In this document: in pieces, positions 15,801 to 24,066 of the stretch
How positions within the stretch are numbered: the stretch's first letter is position 1
Layout: the number at the start of each line of letters is the position of its first letter
Assembly: GCA_020633625.1 (NCBI GenBank)
Contig: JACKDJ010000008.1
Location: forward strand, 74,038 to 138,037
Direction: 5' to 3'
Length of the DNA stretch: 64,000 bases
Source: Myxococcales bacterium
GTDB taxonomy: Bacteria > Myxococcota_A > Bradymonadia > REDH01
Translations under genes and position numbers: made by a program
Notes under the pieces: model-generated
What the model saw: only the letters and a program-made list of their open reading frames with translations
Database searches by the model: none
What the model was told of the DNA's origin: nothing

Positions 15801-17271
15801 CACCACACCAAACACCAGCGTAGACGCGGGCTCCGTCGTGGCGAGCTTCGCGCCGGGCGTCGGGGTGATCGAGTGGGACGCCACGCTCGCCGAGTCGGAG
15901 TCCGTCTCGCTGACCGCGACGCAAGACGCCCCGTTCACCGAGACCTGGTCGCTGCTCTGCTCGCCCGTCTGGCACTGCAGCGCAGCCGGGCTCGTTCCAA
16001 CGGTGAACATCGTCGCCGGATCGTGGGCGCCCGTGTGGAACCCCTGGCCCGGCGAGACCGTCGACATCGCGCTCGCTCGGCCGACCCCGATCGACGGTGC
16101 GAGCCTCGCCATCGACAGCGCCGAGCTCACCGTCACACCCGGGCGTCGAGTTCGCACCGCCACGCTCGACCTCAGCATCCGCGCCAGCCGCGGCGGCGAG
16201 CAGCAGATCCGCCTCGACTCAGCCGCAGAGGTGCGGTCGTTCTCGATCGACGGCGCGGCGCGGCCGTTCGAGCTCGTCGACGGTGTGCTGGCCTACTCGC
16301 TCGAGCCAGGCACGCGCGCGGTGCAGGTGAGCTGGCAAGAAGACGTAGAGGCCTCCGCGGCGCCGACGCTCCCCCGCGTCGAGGTCGGCGCCCCCGTCGC
16401 CAACGTACGGATCTCCGTGCAGGTGCCCCCAGAGCGGTGGGTCGTCTGGACGGCAGGGGGGACCTGGGGACCCGTGGTGCAGTTCTGGGAGTTCGCGTTG
16501 CTGCTCCTCGTCTTCGCCGTAGTCCTCTCGCGCACCGTGCCCGCGCCGCTCGGGGTCGTGAGCTGGTTCCTGCTCGGGCTGGGTCTGACGCAGGTAGGGG
16601 AGGGCGCGGCGCTGGCGCTGCTCGCTTGGTTCGCGCTGCTCGCCTCTCGGCCAGCGTGGAGGGTGCGCCTCAGACCGCTTGCACACAACGCAGTGCAGGT
16701 GTTCGCCGTCGTGCTCACGCTGATCGCCGCGGTGTTCCTGCTGAAGGCCGTGGCCTCGGGCCTGGCGCTGCGCCCGCCCACGATGCACGTCGGCGGCGGG
16801 GGTTCGTCGGACTCGCTGCTCATCTGGACGGACTACTCAACTGGTGAGACCCTCCCGCAGCCGACGCTCGTGTGGCTGCCGATGTGGGCGTGGCGCGTGA
16901 CCATGCTCGCGTGGTCCGCGTGGCTCGCGTTTGGCGTGGTGCGGTGGGCCCGTTGGGGCTGGGCGCGGTTCAACGACGGCGGCCTCTGGGCCCGCTGGAG
17001 CGCGCTGGAGTCCGTGCACTCCTCCGTCGACGCCGCCCGTTCGGCGCTCGCCTCCGTCAAGGAGCGAGCCGTTGCCAGGGCCGCAGCGACCCCCGCGAGC
17101 GACGCAGCCGACGGGTCCGGCGAAGCGGCGCCTGCGGCCGAAGTCGGCCCGCTCGAAGCGGCGCAGGGTCCCGCCGACGCAGGTGAGAGCCGCGGCGAAC
17201 AGGACCACGCTCCAGGCGCCGAACCGGGGGCACCGGCCGTCGCGGCGCCGCGCTCGTCAGAGGAGCCGTAG
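12838..17271 (+). CDS. large internally duplicated membrane protein, function unknown
   Basis: 1477 residues from the ATG at 12838, which opens a signal peptide (PRVLVAAMLVAAFAAPTAGAAAQ). The frame is open back to 12646, but that start is within noncoding-looking DNA. Two related extracytoplasmic beta-rich modules are seen. The first (about residues 57-150) has WALRDVADARCP..., VEVDGVAALM and GAHRVTGRFAW. The second (about 786-900) has QCAPACAETPAMAI, VTVDGAPTTALF and PGRHRVAATGPA. Each is followed by a longer beta-rich region and a cluster of transmembrane helices, at about 492-590 and 1215-1315. Extra helices lie near 725-780 and 1345-1375. The last 100 residues are a low-complexity Ala/Glu/Pro tail, probably cytoplasmic. 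No enzymatic motif was found. The 3' end overlaps priA tail to tail by 15 bases. Confidence 0.75.
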   Translation: MNALAHLGRPLACVIPRVLVAAMLVAAFAAPTAGAAAQPDVTLVTPSGDAAVPDALRPWIPWALRDVADARCPHVDGETACLWPGEVSIAVDGQVGSFAIELEAAADLYLPLPGDARSWPVDVEVDGVAALMSPAAGTPRVRVARGAHRVTGRFAWQRVPEALPLPGAYALVALRLDGTRIEHVRREPSGAIWLNAAPTDEDENDSLAVDVWRRFLDGVPMGVVTRVRLRVGGNPREVDLGVPLPAPFEVWRLDSPLPARLDEEGHLRVQLRAGEWVVEVSGAALENVAAITATLPPEPWPRGETWSFVANDGLRSVRLTGASPVDPARTSLPGEWRDAPAFALSDGDALAVTELRRGEPSPPPPALSLSRMMWLDRDGRSLIVQDNLSGSAYEGGRINVAAPADVGRIALGGSGQVVTTFDEATGVELRSGLVSLSADLRYDDASGQVPAVGWDQDVQSLSVTLQLPPGWRLLAATGPDEAAGAWIDRWSLYDLFVLLVTVVVAARMFGPLAAVALLLVVGTAWHEPSAVRGLWLGALVATAIARAAPAGRLQRFARLARVLTAVALALAAATFAWVELRTGLFPSLEAGDPRWGVSDDLSNLATNAARDSADYYMYEQAAMAPPPEATRAFEELDGIADRGGYGGEVDRRSLTNAIAGSWDTRNVPTPGRTQTAQIDPNAVVQTGQGIPSWSWRIYTLSWAGPVTSGETFHLWLLPPALDLPLSLFRSLGALALALLFLGGSGAVKDALRRVRSVGTAAGAGLLFAAVLGAAPPDVSASELPTPEQLNELRAMLLRPPQCAPACAETPAMAIAASPQGLRVDAEVHVEASTGWRLPGPDSAWMPTEVTVDGAPTTALFRDASGYLLVRLEPGRHRVAATGPAAASVALQFAPPPRTLTWSLDGWTLDGYQASEPPPPSVILRRVRAAAATDDAPEIGGPSGVAPMFAVTRTLDLGVPWMTHTSIARIGKLDETAVVRVPLLAGERVTTPNTSVDAGSVVASFAPGVGVIEWDATLAESESVSLTATQDAPFTETWSLLCSPVWHCSAAGLVPTVNIVAGSWAPVWNPWPGETVDIALARPTPIDGASLAIDSAELTVTPGRRVRTATLDLSIRASRGGEQQIRLDSAAEVRSFSIDGAARPFELVDGVLAYSLEPGTRAVQVSWQEDVEASAAPTLPRVEVGAPVANVRISVQVPPERWVVWTAGGTWGPVVQFWEFALLLLVFAVVLSRTVPAPLGVVSWFLLGLGLTQVGEGAALALLAWFALLASRPAWRVRLRPLAHNAVQVFAVVLTLIAAVFLLKAVASGLALRPPTMHVGGGGSSDSLLIWTDYSTGETLPQPTLVWLPMWAWRVTMLAWSAWLAFGVVRWARWGWARFNDGGLWARWSALESVHSSVDAARSALASVKERAVARAAATPASDAADGSGEAAPAAEVGPLEAAQGPADAGESRGEQDHAPGAEPGAPAVAAPRSSEEP

Positions 17272-19671
17272 CGCGTCGACGTCGACGCTCCAGCGCACGT
17301 CGCGTTTGGTCGCGCTCGTGGCAGCCAACCCCGCGGCGCGTGCGGCCCGGGCGGCCGCGTGCACCGGACCACGCTCGGCCCCGCGCACCAGCGCCTGGAC
17401 CCGGTAGCGGTCCCGGACGCGCGCGATAGGCGAGTCGGCCGGGCCCAGGGTGATCAGGCTCGGGCCTCCGGCGCGGCGCGCGGCGTCGAGCAGTCGCTCC
17501 GCCGTGGACCACGCCGTGCCGTAGTCCGGCGAGTCCGTCCGGATCACGAACAGGTGACCAAAGGGCGGGTAGACGAGACGCCGCCGAAACTCGAGCTCAC
17601 GCGCCGCAAACGCGTCGAAGTCGTGCCGAGCGACGGCCTCGAGCACGAAGTGGCCGGGCCGATACGTCTGAACGACCACGCGGCCGCGAAGCTCCGCGCG
17701 CCCGGCTCGCCCCGCGACCTGCGACAGGAGCTGGAACGTGCGCTCTCCGCTGCGAAAGTCCGGGAACCGCAGCGCCTGGTCGGCATCGACGACGCCAACG
17801 ACCGTCACCCGCGGAAAGTCGTGCCCCTTCGTCACCATCTGCGTGCCCACGAGCACGTCGGTGTCTCCGCGGCGGAACGCGTCGAGGATGCGCGTGAGGC
17901 CGCGTCCGCGCGACGTGTCGCGGTCGAGTCGGCCGACCCGCAGATCGCCGAACGCCTCCTCGACGAGGGCTTCGATCTTCTCTGTCCCAGCGCCCTCGCG
18001 CGCGAGCTCGGGCGAGCGGCATGTCGGGCACTCTTTCGGCGCGCGCGCCGCAAAGCCGCAGTAGTGGCAGGCGACCTCGTCGCGGCGCTTGTGGTACGTC
18101 AGCGAGATGTCGCAGCGGGTGCAGCGCAGCGACTCGCCGCAGTGTGTGCACACGACCGTCGGAGCAAACCCGCGTCGGTTGATGAACAGGATCGCCTGCT
18201 CACCGCGCTTCACCGCCTCTCGGACCTCTATCGCCAGCGGGGCGGAGACGAACTCCGACGTGGAACCCGGCTCGGGCGCCTGGCCGGCCATGTCGACCAA
18301 CTCGACGTCCGGCATCGGGCGGCCCGCCACGCGAACCGGCAACTTTGCCAGTCGATAGCGGCCGCGCTGAGCGTTCGCGAGCGACTCGAGGGAAGGGGTC
18401 GCGCTGCCAAGCACACACGGGACGCCGAGGCGGTGCGCCAGCACGACGGCCGAGTCCCGCGCGTGGTACATCACGCCGTCCTGTTGTTTGAAGCTCGGGT
18501 CGTGCTCCTCGTCGACGATGATCAGGCCGAGGTCGGCGATCGGGGCAAACAACGCGGAGCGTGCGCCGATGATCACCGAGACGTCGCCGCGCCGAATCCG
18601 TCTCCACTGGTCGAAACGCTCGCCCGCCGAGAGGGCGCTGTGTTGAACTGCGATGTCGGCCCCGAGCGCGGCGCGGAACGAACCGACGAACTGAGGCGTC
18701 AGCGCGATCTCGGGGAGCAACACAAGCACCCGCTGCCCGGCTGCGACGACCGCACGGGCGGCGCGGACGTAGACCTCCGTCTTTCCGGAGCCGGTCACCC
18801 CATGTACGAGCACGACCCGAGGCTCTGCGGTTCGGGCGGCATCGATCATCTCGACGGCCGCTGCCTGGTCTGCCGTGAGCGCGGGCTCGTGAGTTCGCGG
18901 CTGGACGGGCGCGGCGAAGGGGTCCCGCAGCACCTCCTCGGTCTCGCGCGCCAGCACGCCGCGCTCGACCAGCGTGTCGAGCACCGCGCGGGCGACCCCG
19001 AGCTCGGCGCGAAGCTCTTCGGCCGTCGCGGTCTCGTCGCGCACCAGGAGCTCCACGACGCGCCGCTGCATGGCGCCCAGTCGCTCGGGGATGACCTCGA
19101 GCCGATATCGCTCCGTTGTCCGGGCCTGCGTCTGCGGCGACGCCGCGTAGGTCGAGACGACGCAGCCGGAGGCCTCGAGGGCGTCGAGGTCGGCGTGCAG
19201 TACCCCGCGGAGGAGCCGCACGGCGTCGGAGGGCGCGAGTGGCCGCGCCTCGGACCGCATCGCGGCGTGGAGCGCGGCCGCCGCGTCGCCGAGCGCCGGA
19301 TCCGGTGTCCGGTCGACCGCCTCGACCCAGCGGCTCGCCGCGAGCGCGCCGTCGGGGGGGAGCGCGAGCCGCGCGACCTCGCCGATGGGCGCCAGGTAGT
19401 AGCCCGCGATCCACTCGAGCAGCGCGAGCTGCGCTTCGCCCACGGACGGCTGCGCGTCGAGCACGTCGACCAGCGGACGTACGCGCGCGGGGTCGACGCC
19501 CGCCGGTGCGGCCGCGCTGGTCGCGACCACGAGCCCCGTCTTGGCGCCGCTCCGAAACGGGACAACCACGCGGGTGCCCCGACGCACCTTGCCCGCGAAC
19601 GCATCGGGCACCGAGTACGTAAGCGCCGTGTCGAGCGGGACGTCGACCGCGACCTGCGCGAACGCAGTCAC
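17257..19671 (-). CDS. priA: primosomal replication-restart helicase PriA
   Basis: 804 residues with a GTG start at 19671 overlapping the previous TGA (GTGA); the protein begins TAFAQVAVDVPLDTALTYSV, the PriA N-terminus. The open frame extends to 20328 but the extension is Arg-rich noise over another gene. The helicase has Walker A GVTGSGKTEVY at about residue 290 and DEEHDPSFKQ. An eight-Cys zinc region at about 507-555 (CTHCGESLRCTRCD to CPTC) is interleaved in the helicase core. RVTVVGVVDADQAL and QVAGRAGRAE follow. It is a 3'-5' helicase that reloads DnaB at stalled forks. It is the third gene of a galU-priA unit. Confidence 0.94.
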   Translation of the reverse strand: MTAFAQVAVDVPLDTALTYSVPDAFAGKVRRGTRVVVPFRSGAKTGLVVATSAAAPAGVDPARVRPLVDVLDAQPSVGEAQLALLEWIAGYYLAPIGEVARLALPPDGALAASRWVEAVDRTPDPALGDAAAALHAAMRSEARPLAPSDAVRLLRGVLHADLDALEASGCVVSTYAASPQTQARTTERYRLEVIPERLGAMQRRVVELLVRDETATAEELRAELGVARAVLDTLVERGVLARETEEVLRDPFAAPVQPRTHEPALTADQAAAVEMIDAARTAEPRVVLVHGVTGSGKTEVYVRAARAVVAAGQRVLVLLPEIALTPQFVGSFRAALGADIAVQHSALSAGERFDQWRRIRRGDVSVIIGARSALFAPIADLGLIIVDEEHDPSFKQQDGVMYHARDSAVVLAHRLGVPCVLGSATPSLESLANAQRGRYRLAKLPVRVAGRPMPDVELVDMAGQAPEPGSTSEFVSAPLAIEVREAVKRGEQAILFINRRGFAPTVVCTHCGESLRCTRCDISLTYHKRRDEVACHYCGFAARAPKECPTCRSPELAREGAGTEKIEALVEEAFGDLRVGRLDRDTSRGRGLTRILDAFRRGDTDVLVGTQMVTKGHDFPRVTVVGVVDADQALRFPDFRSGERTFQLLSQVAGRAGRAELRGRVVVQTYRPGHFVLEAVARHDFDAFAARELEFRRRLVYPPFGHLFVIRTDSPDYGTAWSTAERLLDAARRAGGPSLITLGPADSPIARVRDRYRVQALVRGAERGPVHAAARAARAAGLAATSATKRDVRWSVDVDALRLL

Positions 19672-20354
19672 AGCAGTACGTGCGGGAGTCGTCCGAGATC
19701 TGGCGATACGGAGGGCGGGGCTGCGCCGACGCCGCTCGTCAGCGGGGCGAGCTCGTCCGCGGACCGCGCGACGTCGGTGACGGTCACGCGCGCGACGCGG
19801 GTGGAGTCGCGCCAGACCTCGACTTCGGTCGGCATCCAGCCGCGTCCCGTGTCGCCGTACTCGAGCACGCGGGCGTAGTACGTCGCCCGCCCGTGGCGCA
19901 ACCGGATCTCGCGGAGCCGTCCGACGTCGGGCTCGACCAGGACGGCCGCCTCGGCGGACCCGAACGCGGCAACGAACTGTCCGCTGTTCTGTTCGGGCCC
20001 CCAGAGCACCTCGAGCCCCAAACTCGCGTCGTCGAGCGTCGCCCCGAGGGCGGCGAGGGTGTCGTCGAGTGGACCCGCGGTCAGGAGCGCTGCCACGAGG
20101 CGGAGCTCGAACGCGAGCGAGAGGTCCGAGACACTCCACGACGGCGCCCCGTCGAGACCGCTCAGCTCGAGCGACGCGGCGATCGCGTGCCAGGCGACCC
20201 CGTCGGCGTCCCTCAGGGCGACGGCGGGACCTCCAAGCGCGGCCCTCACCGTGTCGGCGTCGCGGAGCGCGCCCGGCGCCTGTTGTGCGTCTGCCGCCGC
20301 GGCGCCGCCGATCACGAGGCACACGCACGCGGTGACGACCGCGCGCCGCCTCAC
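19668..20354 (-). CDS. small exported protein, LolA-like fold suspected
   Basis: 228 residues with a GTG start at 20354 overlapping the galU stop (GTGA). A Sec signal peptide (RRRAVVTACVCLVIGGAAAADAQQ) is followed by a single domain of alternating strands and a long amphipathic helix (LSLAFELRLVAALLTAG). The strand pattern VLVEPDVGRLREIRLRHGR and GWMPTEVEVWR recalls periplasmic lipoprotein carriers and DUF4292-like proteins. That is a shape judgement, not a motif match. No catalytic residues are evident. It is coupled at both ends, to galU and priA, so it is co-transcribed. Confidence 0.6.
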   Translation of the reverse strand: MRRRAVVTACVCLVIGGAAAADAQQAPGALRDADTVRAALGGPAVALRDADGVAWHAIAASLELSGLDGAPSWSVSDLSLAFELRLVAALLTAGPLDDTLAALGATLDDASLGLEVLWGPEQNSGQFVAAFGSAEAAVLVEPDVGRLREIRLRHGRATYYARVLEYGDTGRGWMPTEVEVWRDSTRVARVTVTDVARSADELAPLTSGVGAAPPSVSPDLGRLPHVLL

Positions 20355-21217
20355 TTGTCGATCGTCTCCAGGTACGCGCGCAGCGCCGGTCCCAGGTCCG
20401 AACGCTTCAGGGCGTACTCGATGTTTGCCTTCAAGAAGCCAAACTTGTCGCCGATGTCGTGGCGCGTCCCCTCGAACTCGTATCCGACGAGGCCGCGCTC
20501 CGTCGCGAGCGCCTGCAGCGCGTCCGTGAGCTGGATCTCGCCGCCGTGTCCCGGACGCGTCGCCTCGAGGTAGCCGAAGATCTCGGGCGGCAAGACGTAG
20601 CGGCCGATGACGGCGAGGTTCGACGGTGCGTTCTCGGGCCTCGGCTTCTCTACGAGCGTAAAGACGCGATGCGTGCGCTCGTCCATGCGATCACCCGCGA
20701 TGATTCCATACATCGAGGTGTCTTCGCTCGGCACCTTCATCAGCGACACGACGCCGGCGCCATACCGCTCGTACTGCTCGACGAGCTGAGCGGTCGCCGG
20801 ACGCTTCGCGTCGATGATGTCGTCGGGGAGAAGCACGACGAAGGGCTCGTCGCCGATGGTGTCCTTCGCGCAGAGGACGGCGTGCCCGAGCCCGAGCGGC
20901 GCCTTCTGGCGGATCGCCACCGCGCGGACCATCTCCGAGATCCGGTCGATCGCCTCGATGAGCTCGGTCTGCCCCCGGCGGCGCAGCGTGTCCTCGAGCT
21001 CATAGCTGTGGTCGAAGTGGTCCATGATCGCGCCCTTCGAGCGCCCGGTGATCAAGATCACCTGCTCGATCCCGGCCGCCACGACCTCCTCGATCACGAC
21101 CTGAATGGCCGGCACGTCGACGATCGGGAGCAGCTCCTTCGGCACCGCCTTCGTCGCGGGAAGAAACCGCGTCCCCAAGCCCGCCACCGGGATGACTGCC
21201 TTGCGAACCTTGCTCAT
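20351..21217 (-). CDS. galU: UTP-glucose-1-phosphate uridylyltransferase
   Basis: 288 residues. It makes UDP-glucose from UTP and glucose 1-phosphate, feeding cell-surface polysaccharides. The nucleotidyltransferase signature AVIPVAGLGTRFLPATKAVPKELLPI is at the N-terminus (the G-x-G-T-R-x-L-P-x-T-K core at about residues 13-23). VLLPDDIID and the sugar-binding EKPRPENAPSNLAVIGRY region follow. Length and motifs are standard. It begins a three-gene minus-strand unit and is divergent from polA, with only 92 bases between the two starts. Confidence 0.95.
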   Translation of the reverse strand: MSKVRKAVIPVAGLGTRFLPATKAVPKELLPIVDVPAIQVVIEEVVAAGIEQVILITGRSKGAIMDHFDHSYELEDTLRRRGQTELIEAIDRISEMVRAVAIRQKAPLGLGHAVLCAKDTIGDEPFVVLLPDDIIDAKRPATAQLVEQYERYGAGVVSLMKVPSEDTSMYGIIAGDRMDERTHRVFTLVEKPRPENAPSNLAVIGRYVLPPEIFGYLEATRPGHGGEIQLTDALQALATERGLVGYEFEGTRHDIGDKFGFLKANIEYALKRSDLGPALRAYLETIDK

Positions 21218-21309
21218 CTGGGACTCCTGTGTCAGTCGGGCGCACCAGTTAGGCGAAATCTCCGCGCTTGTGAAGCACGCCGCGGGCCCCTCCGACGCAC
21301 CTCGCCCGC

Positions 21310-24066
21310 ATGCTCTACGTCCTCGACGGCAGCTACTACGTCTTCCGAGCCTTCTATGCGCTGCGCGAGATGACCAACTCGCGCGGCTTCCCGACCAACG
21401 GGCTCTACGCGTTCACCAACATGCTCCTGAACGTCGTTCGCGACCGCGCACCGAGTCACCTCGCCGTCGCGTTCGACCCGCCGGGGCCCGTGTTTCGCAA
21501 CGAACTCTTCCCCGACTACAAGGCAAACCGCGACGAGACCCCAGAGGCGCTCGTCCCCCAGTTCCCATACTTCCGCCGCATCGTCGACGCCCTCGGGCTC
21601 AACGTCCTCGAGGTGCCCGGCTTCGAAGCCGACGACATCATCGCAACCCTCGTCGAGCGCGCCGAGCGCGCCAACCTCACCACCGTCGTACTGACCGGCG
21701 ACAAGGACCTCTACCAGCTCGTCTCGGAGCGCACCACGCTCGAAGACTCCATGCGAGACAAGCGCGTCGGGCTCGCCGACGTCCTCGAGCGCTTCGCCGT
21801 CGCCCCCAACCGCGTCGCTGACGTCCTGGGCCTGTCGGGCGACACCTCCGACAACATCCCGGGCGTCCCCGGGATCGGCGAGAAGACCGCCGGCAAGCTC
21901 GTCGCCGAGTTCGGGAGCCTCGAAGAGGTCCTTGCCCGCGTCGACGAAGTCTCGGGCGTCAAGCGGCGCGAGATGCTGCGGGAGCACGCCGAGATCGCGC
22001 GCCTGTCGAAGGTGCTCGCGACCGTCCGCCGCGACGTCCCCATCGACGTCGAGCTCGACTCGCTTCGGCTCCGGACTCCCGAGATGGGCGCGTTCGACGC
22101 GCTCTGCGAAGAGCTCGAGTTTCGCCGCTTCCCACGCGCGGCTCGCGAGGTCTTCGCCGTCGCCGCGCCGCCACCGCCAAGGCAGTCCGGCCTCGGTCCG
22201 CTCTTCGACTCGCAGCCAGACTCGCCGTCGAAGCCGACGCAGACGCCGACGACTCCTGTCGCGGACCTCGGCCCGACGACAGCGAACGAGACCGCCACGT
22301 TGGCCGATCTCGTCGCCCTCCTCGCCGGCACGGCCACCGATGCGTCGCTCGCCCTCGAGATCGTGACCGACGGGGGAGACCCCGACCAGGCGGCCTGGGT
22401 AGGGGTCGCGGTCGCTGTGCCAGACGGCGCCCGCGGCGTCCGCGCCGCGTACGTCCCGATCGGACACAGCGACCTGTTCGCCGCGCAGACGAGCGCCCAC
22501 GAAGTCGTCGGCGCCCTCCGAGACGCTGTCCAGGACGAGGCCAGGCCCAAGGTGATCGCCGACGCCAAGCGGGCGGAACGACTGCTCGCGTCGGCCGGTC
22601 TCCAGCTCCGCGGCGTGAGGTTCGACCCCTCGCTCGCCGGCTACCTCGTCGACCCGAACGCCCGCGCCTTCGACGTCGCGACGCTCGCGCAGGAACACCT
22701 CGGCGTCGCCTCGGGCGACGAGCGCGGCGAGCGCGGCCGCCCGTCGACGCGCGCTGCATCGGACGCCGGCACCTCAGCCTGCGCCCGCGTCGACGCTGCG
22801 CTCCGACTCGAGCCCGCGCTCGGCGCCGAGCTCGCGGGCGCGCCGCGGCAAGTCCACGACCAGATCGAGCTCCCGCTCACCCACGTCCTCGCCCGTATGG
22901 AGTCCACGGGCGTCTGCATCGACCTTGAGCGGCTGGCCGCGATGAGCGCCGAGTTCCACACACGGATCGACGCGCTCACGGCCGAGGTTCACGAACTGGC
23001 GGGTCGGTCGTTCGCGATCAACTCGCCCACACAGCTCGCGACCGTCCTCTTCGACGAGCTCGGCCTTCCGGTCCAGCGCCGCGGAAAGTCCGGGCCGAGC
23101 ACCGACGCGGCCGTCCTCGAGGTCCTCGCCGAGCACCACCCGATCGCAGAGCGCGTGCTCGACTACCGAGAGGTCACCAAGCTGGCGTCGACATACATCG
23201 ACGCGCTGCCACGACTCGTGCGCCGCGAGACCGGGCGGGTACACACGACGTTCAACCAGTGTGTCGCCGCGACCGGACGCCTCTCCAGCAGTGACCCGAA
23301 CCTGCAGAACATCCCGATCCGAACGTCCGAAGGGCGTCGAATCCGAGAGGCGTTCGTCGCCGCCCCCGGCTGGATCTTGTTTGGCGGCGACTACTCGCAG
23401 ATCGAGCTCCGCGTGCTCGCGCACATGTCAGAGGACCCGGTCCTCATCGACGCGTTCCGCCGCGGCGAGGACATCCACCGGCGAACCGCCGCCGAAGTCC
23501 TCGAGATCGCACCCGACGACGTCACCCCCGAACAGCGGTCGCAGGCGAAGGCCATCAACTTCGGGCTCATCTACGGCATGGGGGCGCGTCGGCTCGGAAA
23601 GACGACCGGATCGTCTCACGCCGACGCGCAGGCATACATGGACCGGTACTTCCACCGCATCGCGCGCGTGCAGCCGTTCATGTCACAGCTCGTGCAGGAC
23701 GCGCGGGCCAGCGGGTACGCCGAGACCCTCGCCGGACGCCGTCGACCGATCCCCGAGCTCGCGCGAGGCACCAGCCGACGAGAGTTCGCGCTCGGGGAGC
23801 GGCTCGCGATGAACACTCCGATCCAGGGGACCGCGGCCGACATCATGAAGCTCGCGATGATCGCCGTGCAGAGGGAGCTCGACGCCGCCGGGCTCCAAAC
23901 ACGGATGTTGCTGACCGTCCACGACGAGCTGCTGTTCGAGGCGCCACCCGCCGAGCTCGACCGCGCGATGACGCTCGTCCGCTCGGCGATGGAGGGGGCA
24001 ATGCAGCTCCGCGTCCCGCTTGCCGTCGACCTCCACTCCGGCGGGAGCTGGGCCGAGCTCAAGTAG
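21310..24066 (+). CDS. polA: DNA polymerase I
   Basis: 918 residues in three parts. The 5' nuclease (about 1-290) has FDPPGPVFRNELFPDYKANR, the acidic GFEADDIIATL and the helix-hairpin-helix GVPGIGEKTA. The proofreading-like domain (about 330-520) looks degenerate: LALEIVTDG stands where F-D-x-E-T is expected (about 346), and DAKRAE where N-x-K-x-D is expected (about 418). The polymerase (about 540-918) is intact, with motif A DYSQIELRVLAHMSED, motif B RSQAKAINFGLIYGMG and motif C LTVHDELLFE. It should fill gaps and process Okazaki fragments without strong 3'-5' editing. It ends 8 bases inside the opposing histidine kinase gene. Confidence 0.96.
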   Translation: MLYVLDGSYYVFRAFYALREMTNSRGFPTNGLYAFTNMLLNVVRDRAPSHLAVAFDPPGPVFRNELFPDYKANRDETPEALVPQFPYFRRIVDALGLNVLEVPGFEADDIIATLVERAERANLTTVVLTGDKDLYQLVSERTTLEDSMRDKRVGLADVLERFAVAPNRVADVLGLSGDTSDNIPGVPGIGEKTAGKLVAEFGSLEEVLARVDEVSGVKRREMLREHAEIARLSKVLATVRRDVPIDVELDSLRLRTPEMGAFDALCEELEFRRFPRAAREVFAVAAPPPPRQSGLGPLFDSQPDSPSKPTQTPTTPVADLGPTTANETATLADLVALLAGTATDASLALEIVTDGGDPDQAAWVGVAVAVPDGARGVRAAYVPIGHSDLFAAQTSAHEVVGALRDAVQDEARPKVIADAKRAERLLASAGLQLRGVRFDPSLAGYLVDPNARAFDVATLAQEHLGVASGDERGERGRPSTRAASDAGTSACARVDAALRLEPALGAELAGAPRQVHDQIELPLTHVLARMESTGVCIDLERLAAMSAEFHTRIDALTAEVHELAGRSFAINSPTQLATVLFDELGLPVQRRGKSGPSTDAAVLEVLAEHHPIAERVLDYREVTKLASTYIDALPRLVRRETGRVHTTFNQCVAATGRLSSSDPNLQNIPIRTSEGRRIREAFVAAPGWILFGGDYSQIELRVLAHMSEDPVLIDAFRRGEDIHRRTAAEVLEIAPDDVTPEQRSQAKAINFGLIYGMGARRLGKTTGSSHADAQAYMDRYFHRIARVQPFMSQLVQDARASGYAETLAGRRRPIPELARGTSRREFALGERLAMNTPIQGTAADIMKLAMIAVQRELDAAGLQTRMLLTVHDELLFEAPPAELDRAMTLVRSAMEGAMQLRVPLAVDLHSGGSWAELK

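Noticed and set aside
19672..20328. Upstream extension of PriA
   Set aside because: It lies over the small exported protein gene and is Arg-rich; the PriA family start coincides with the GTGA overlap at 19671.
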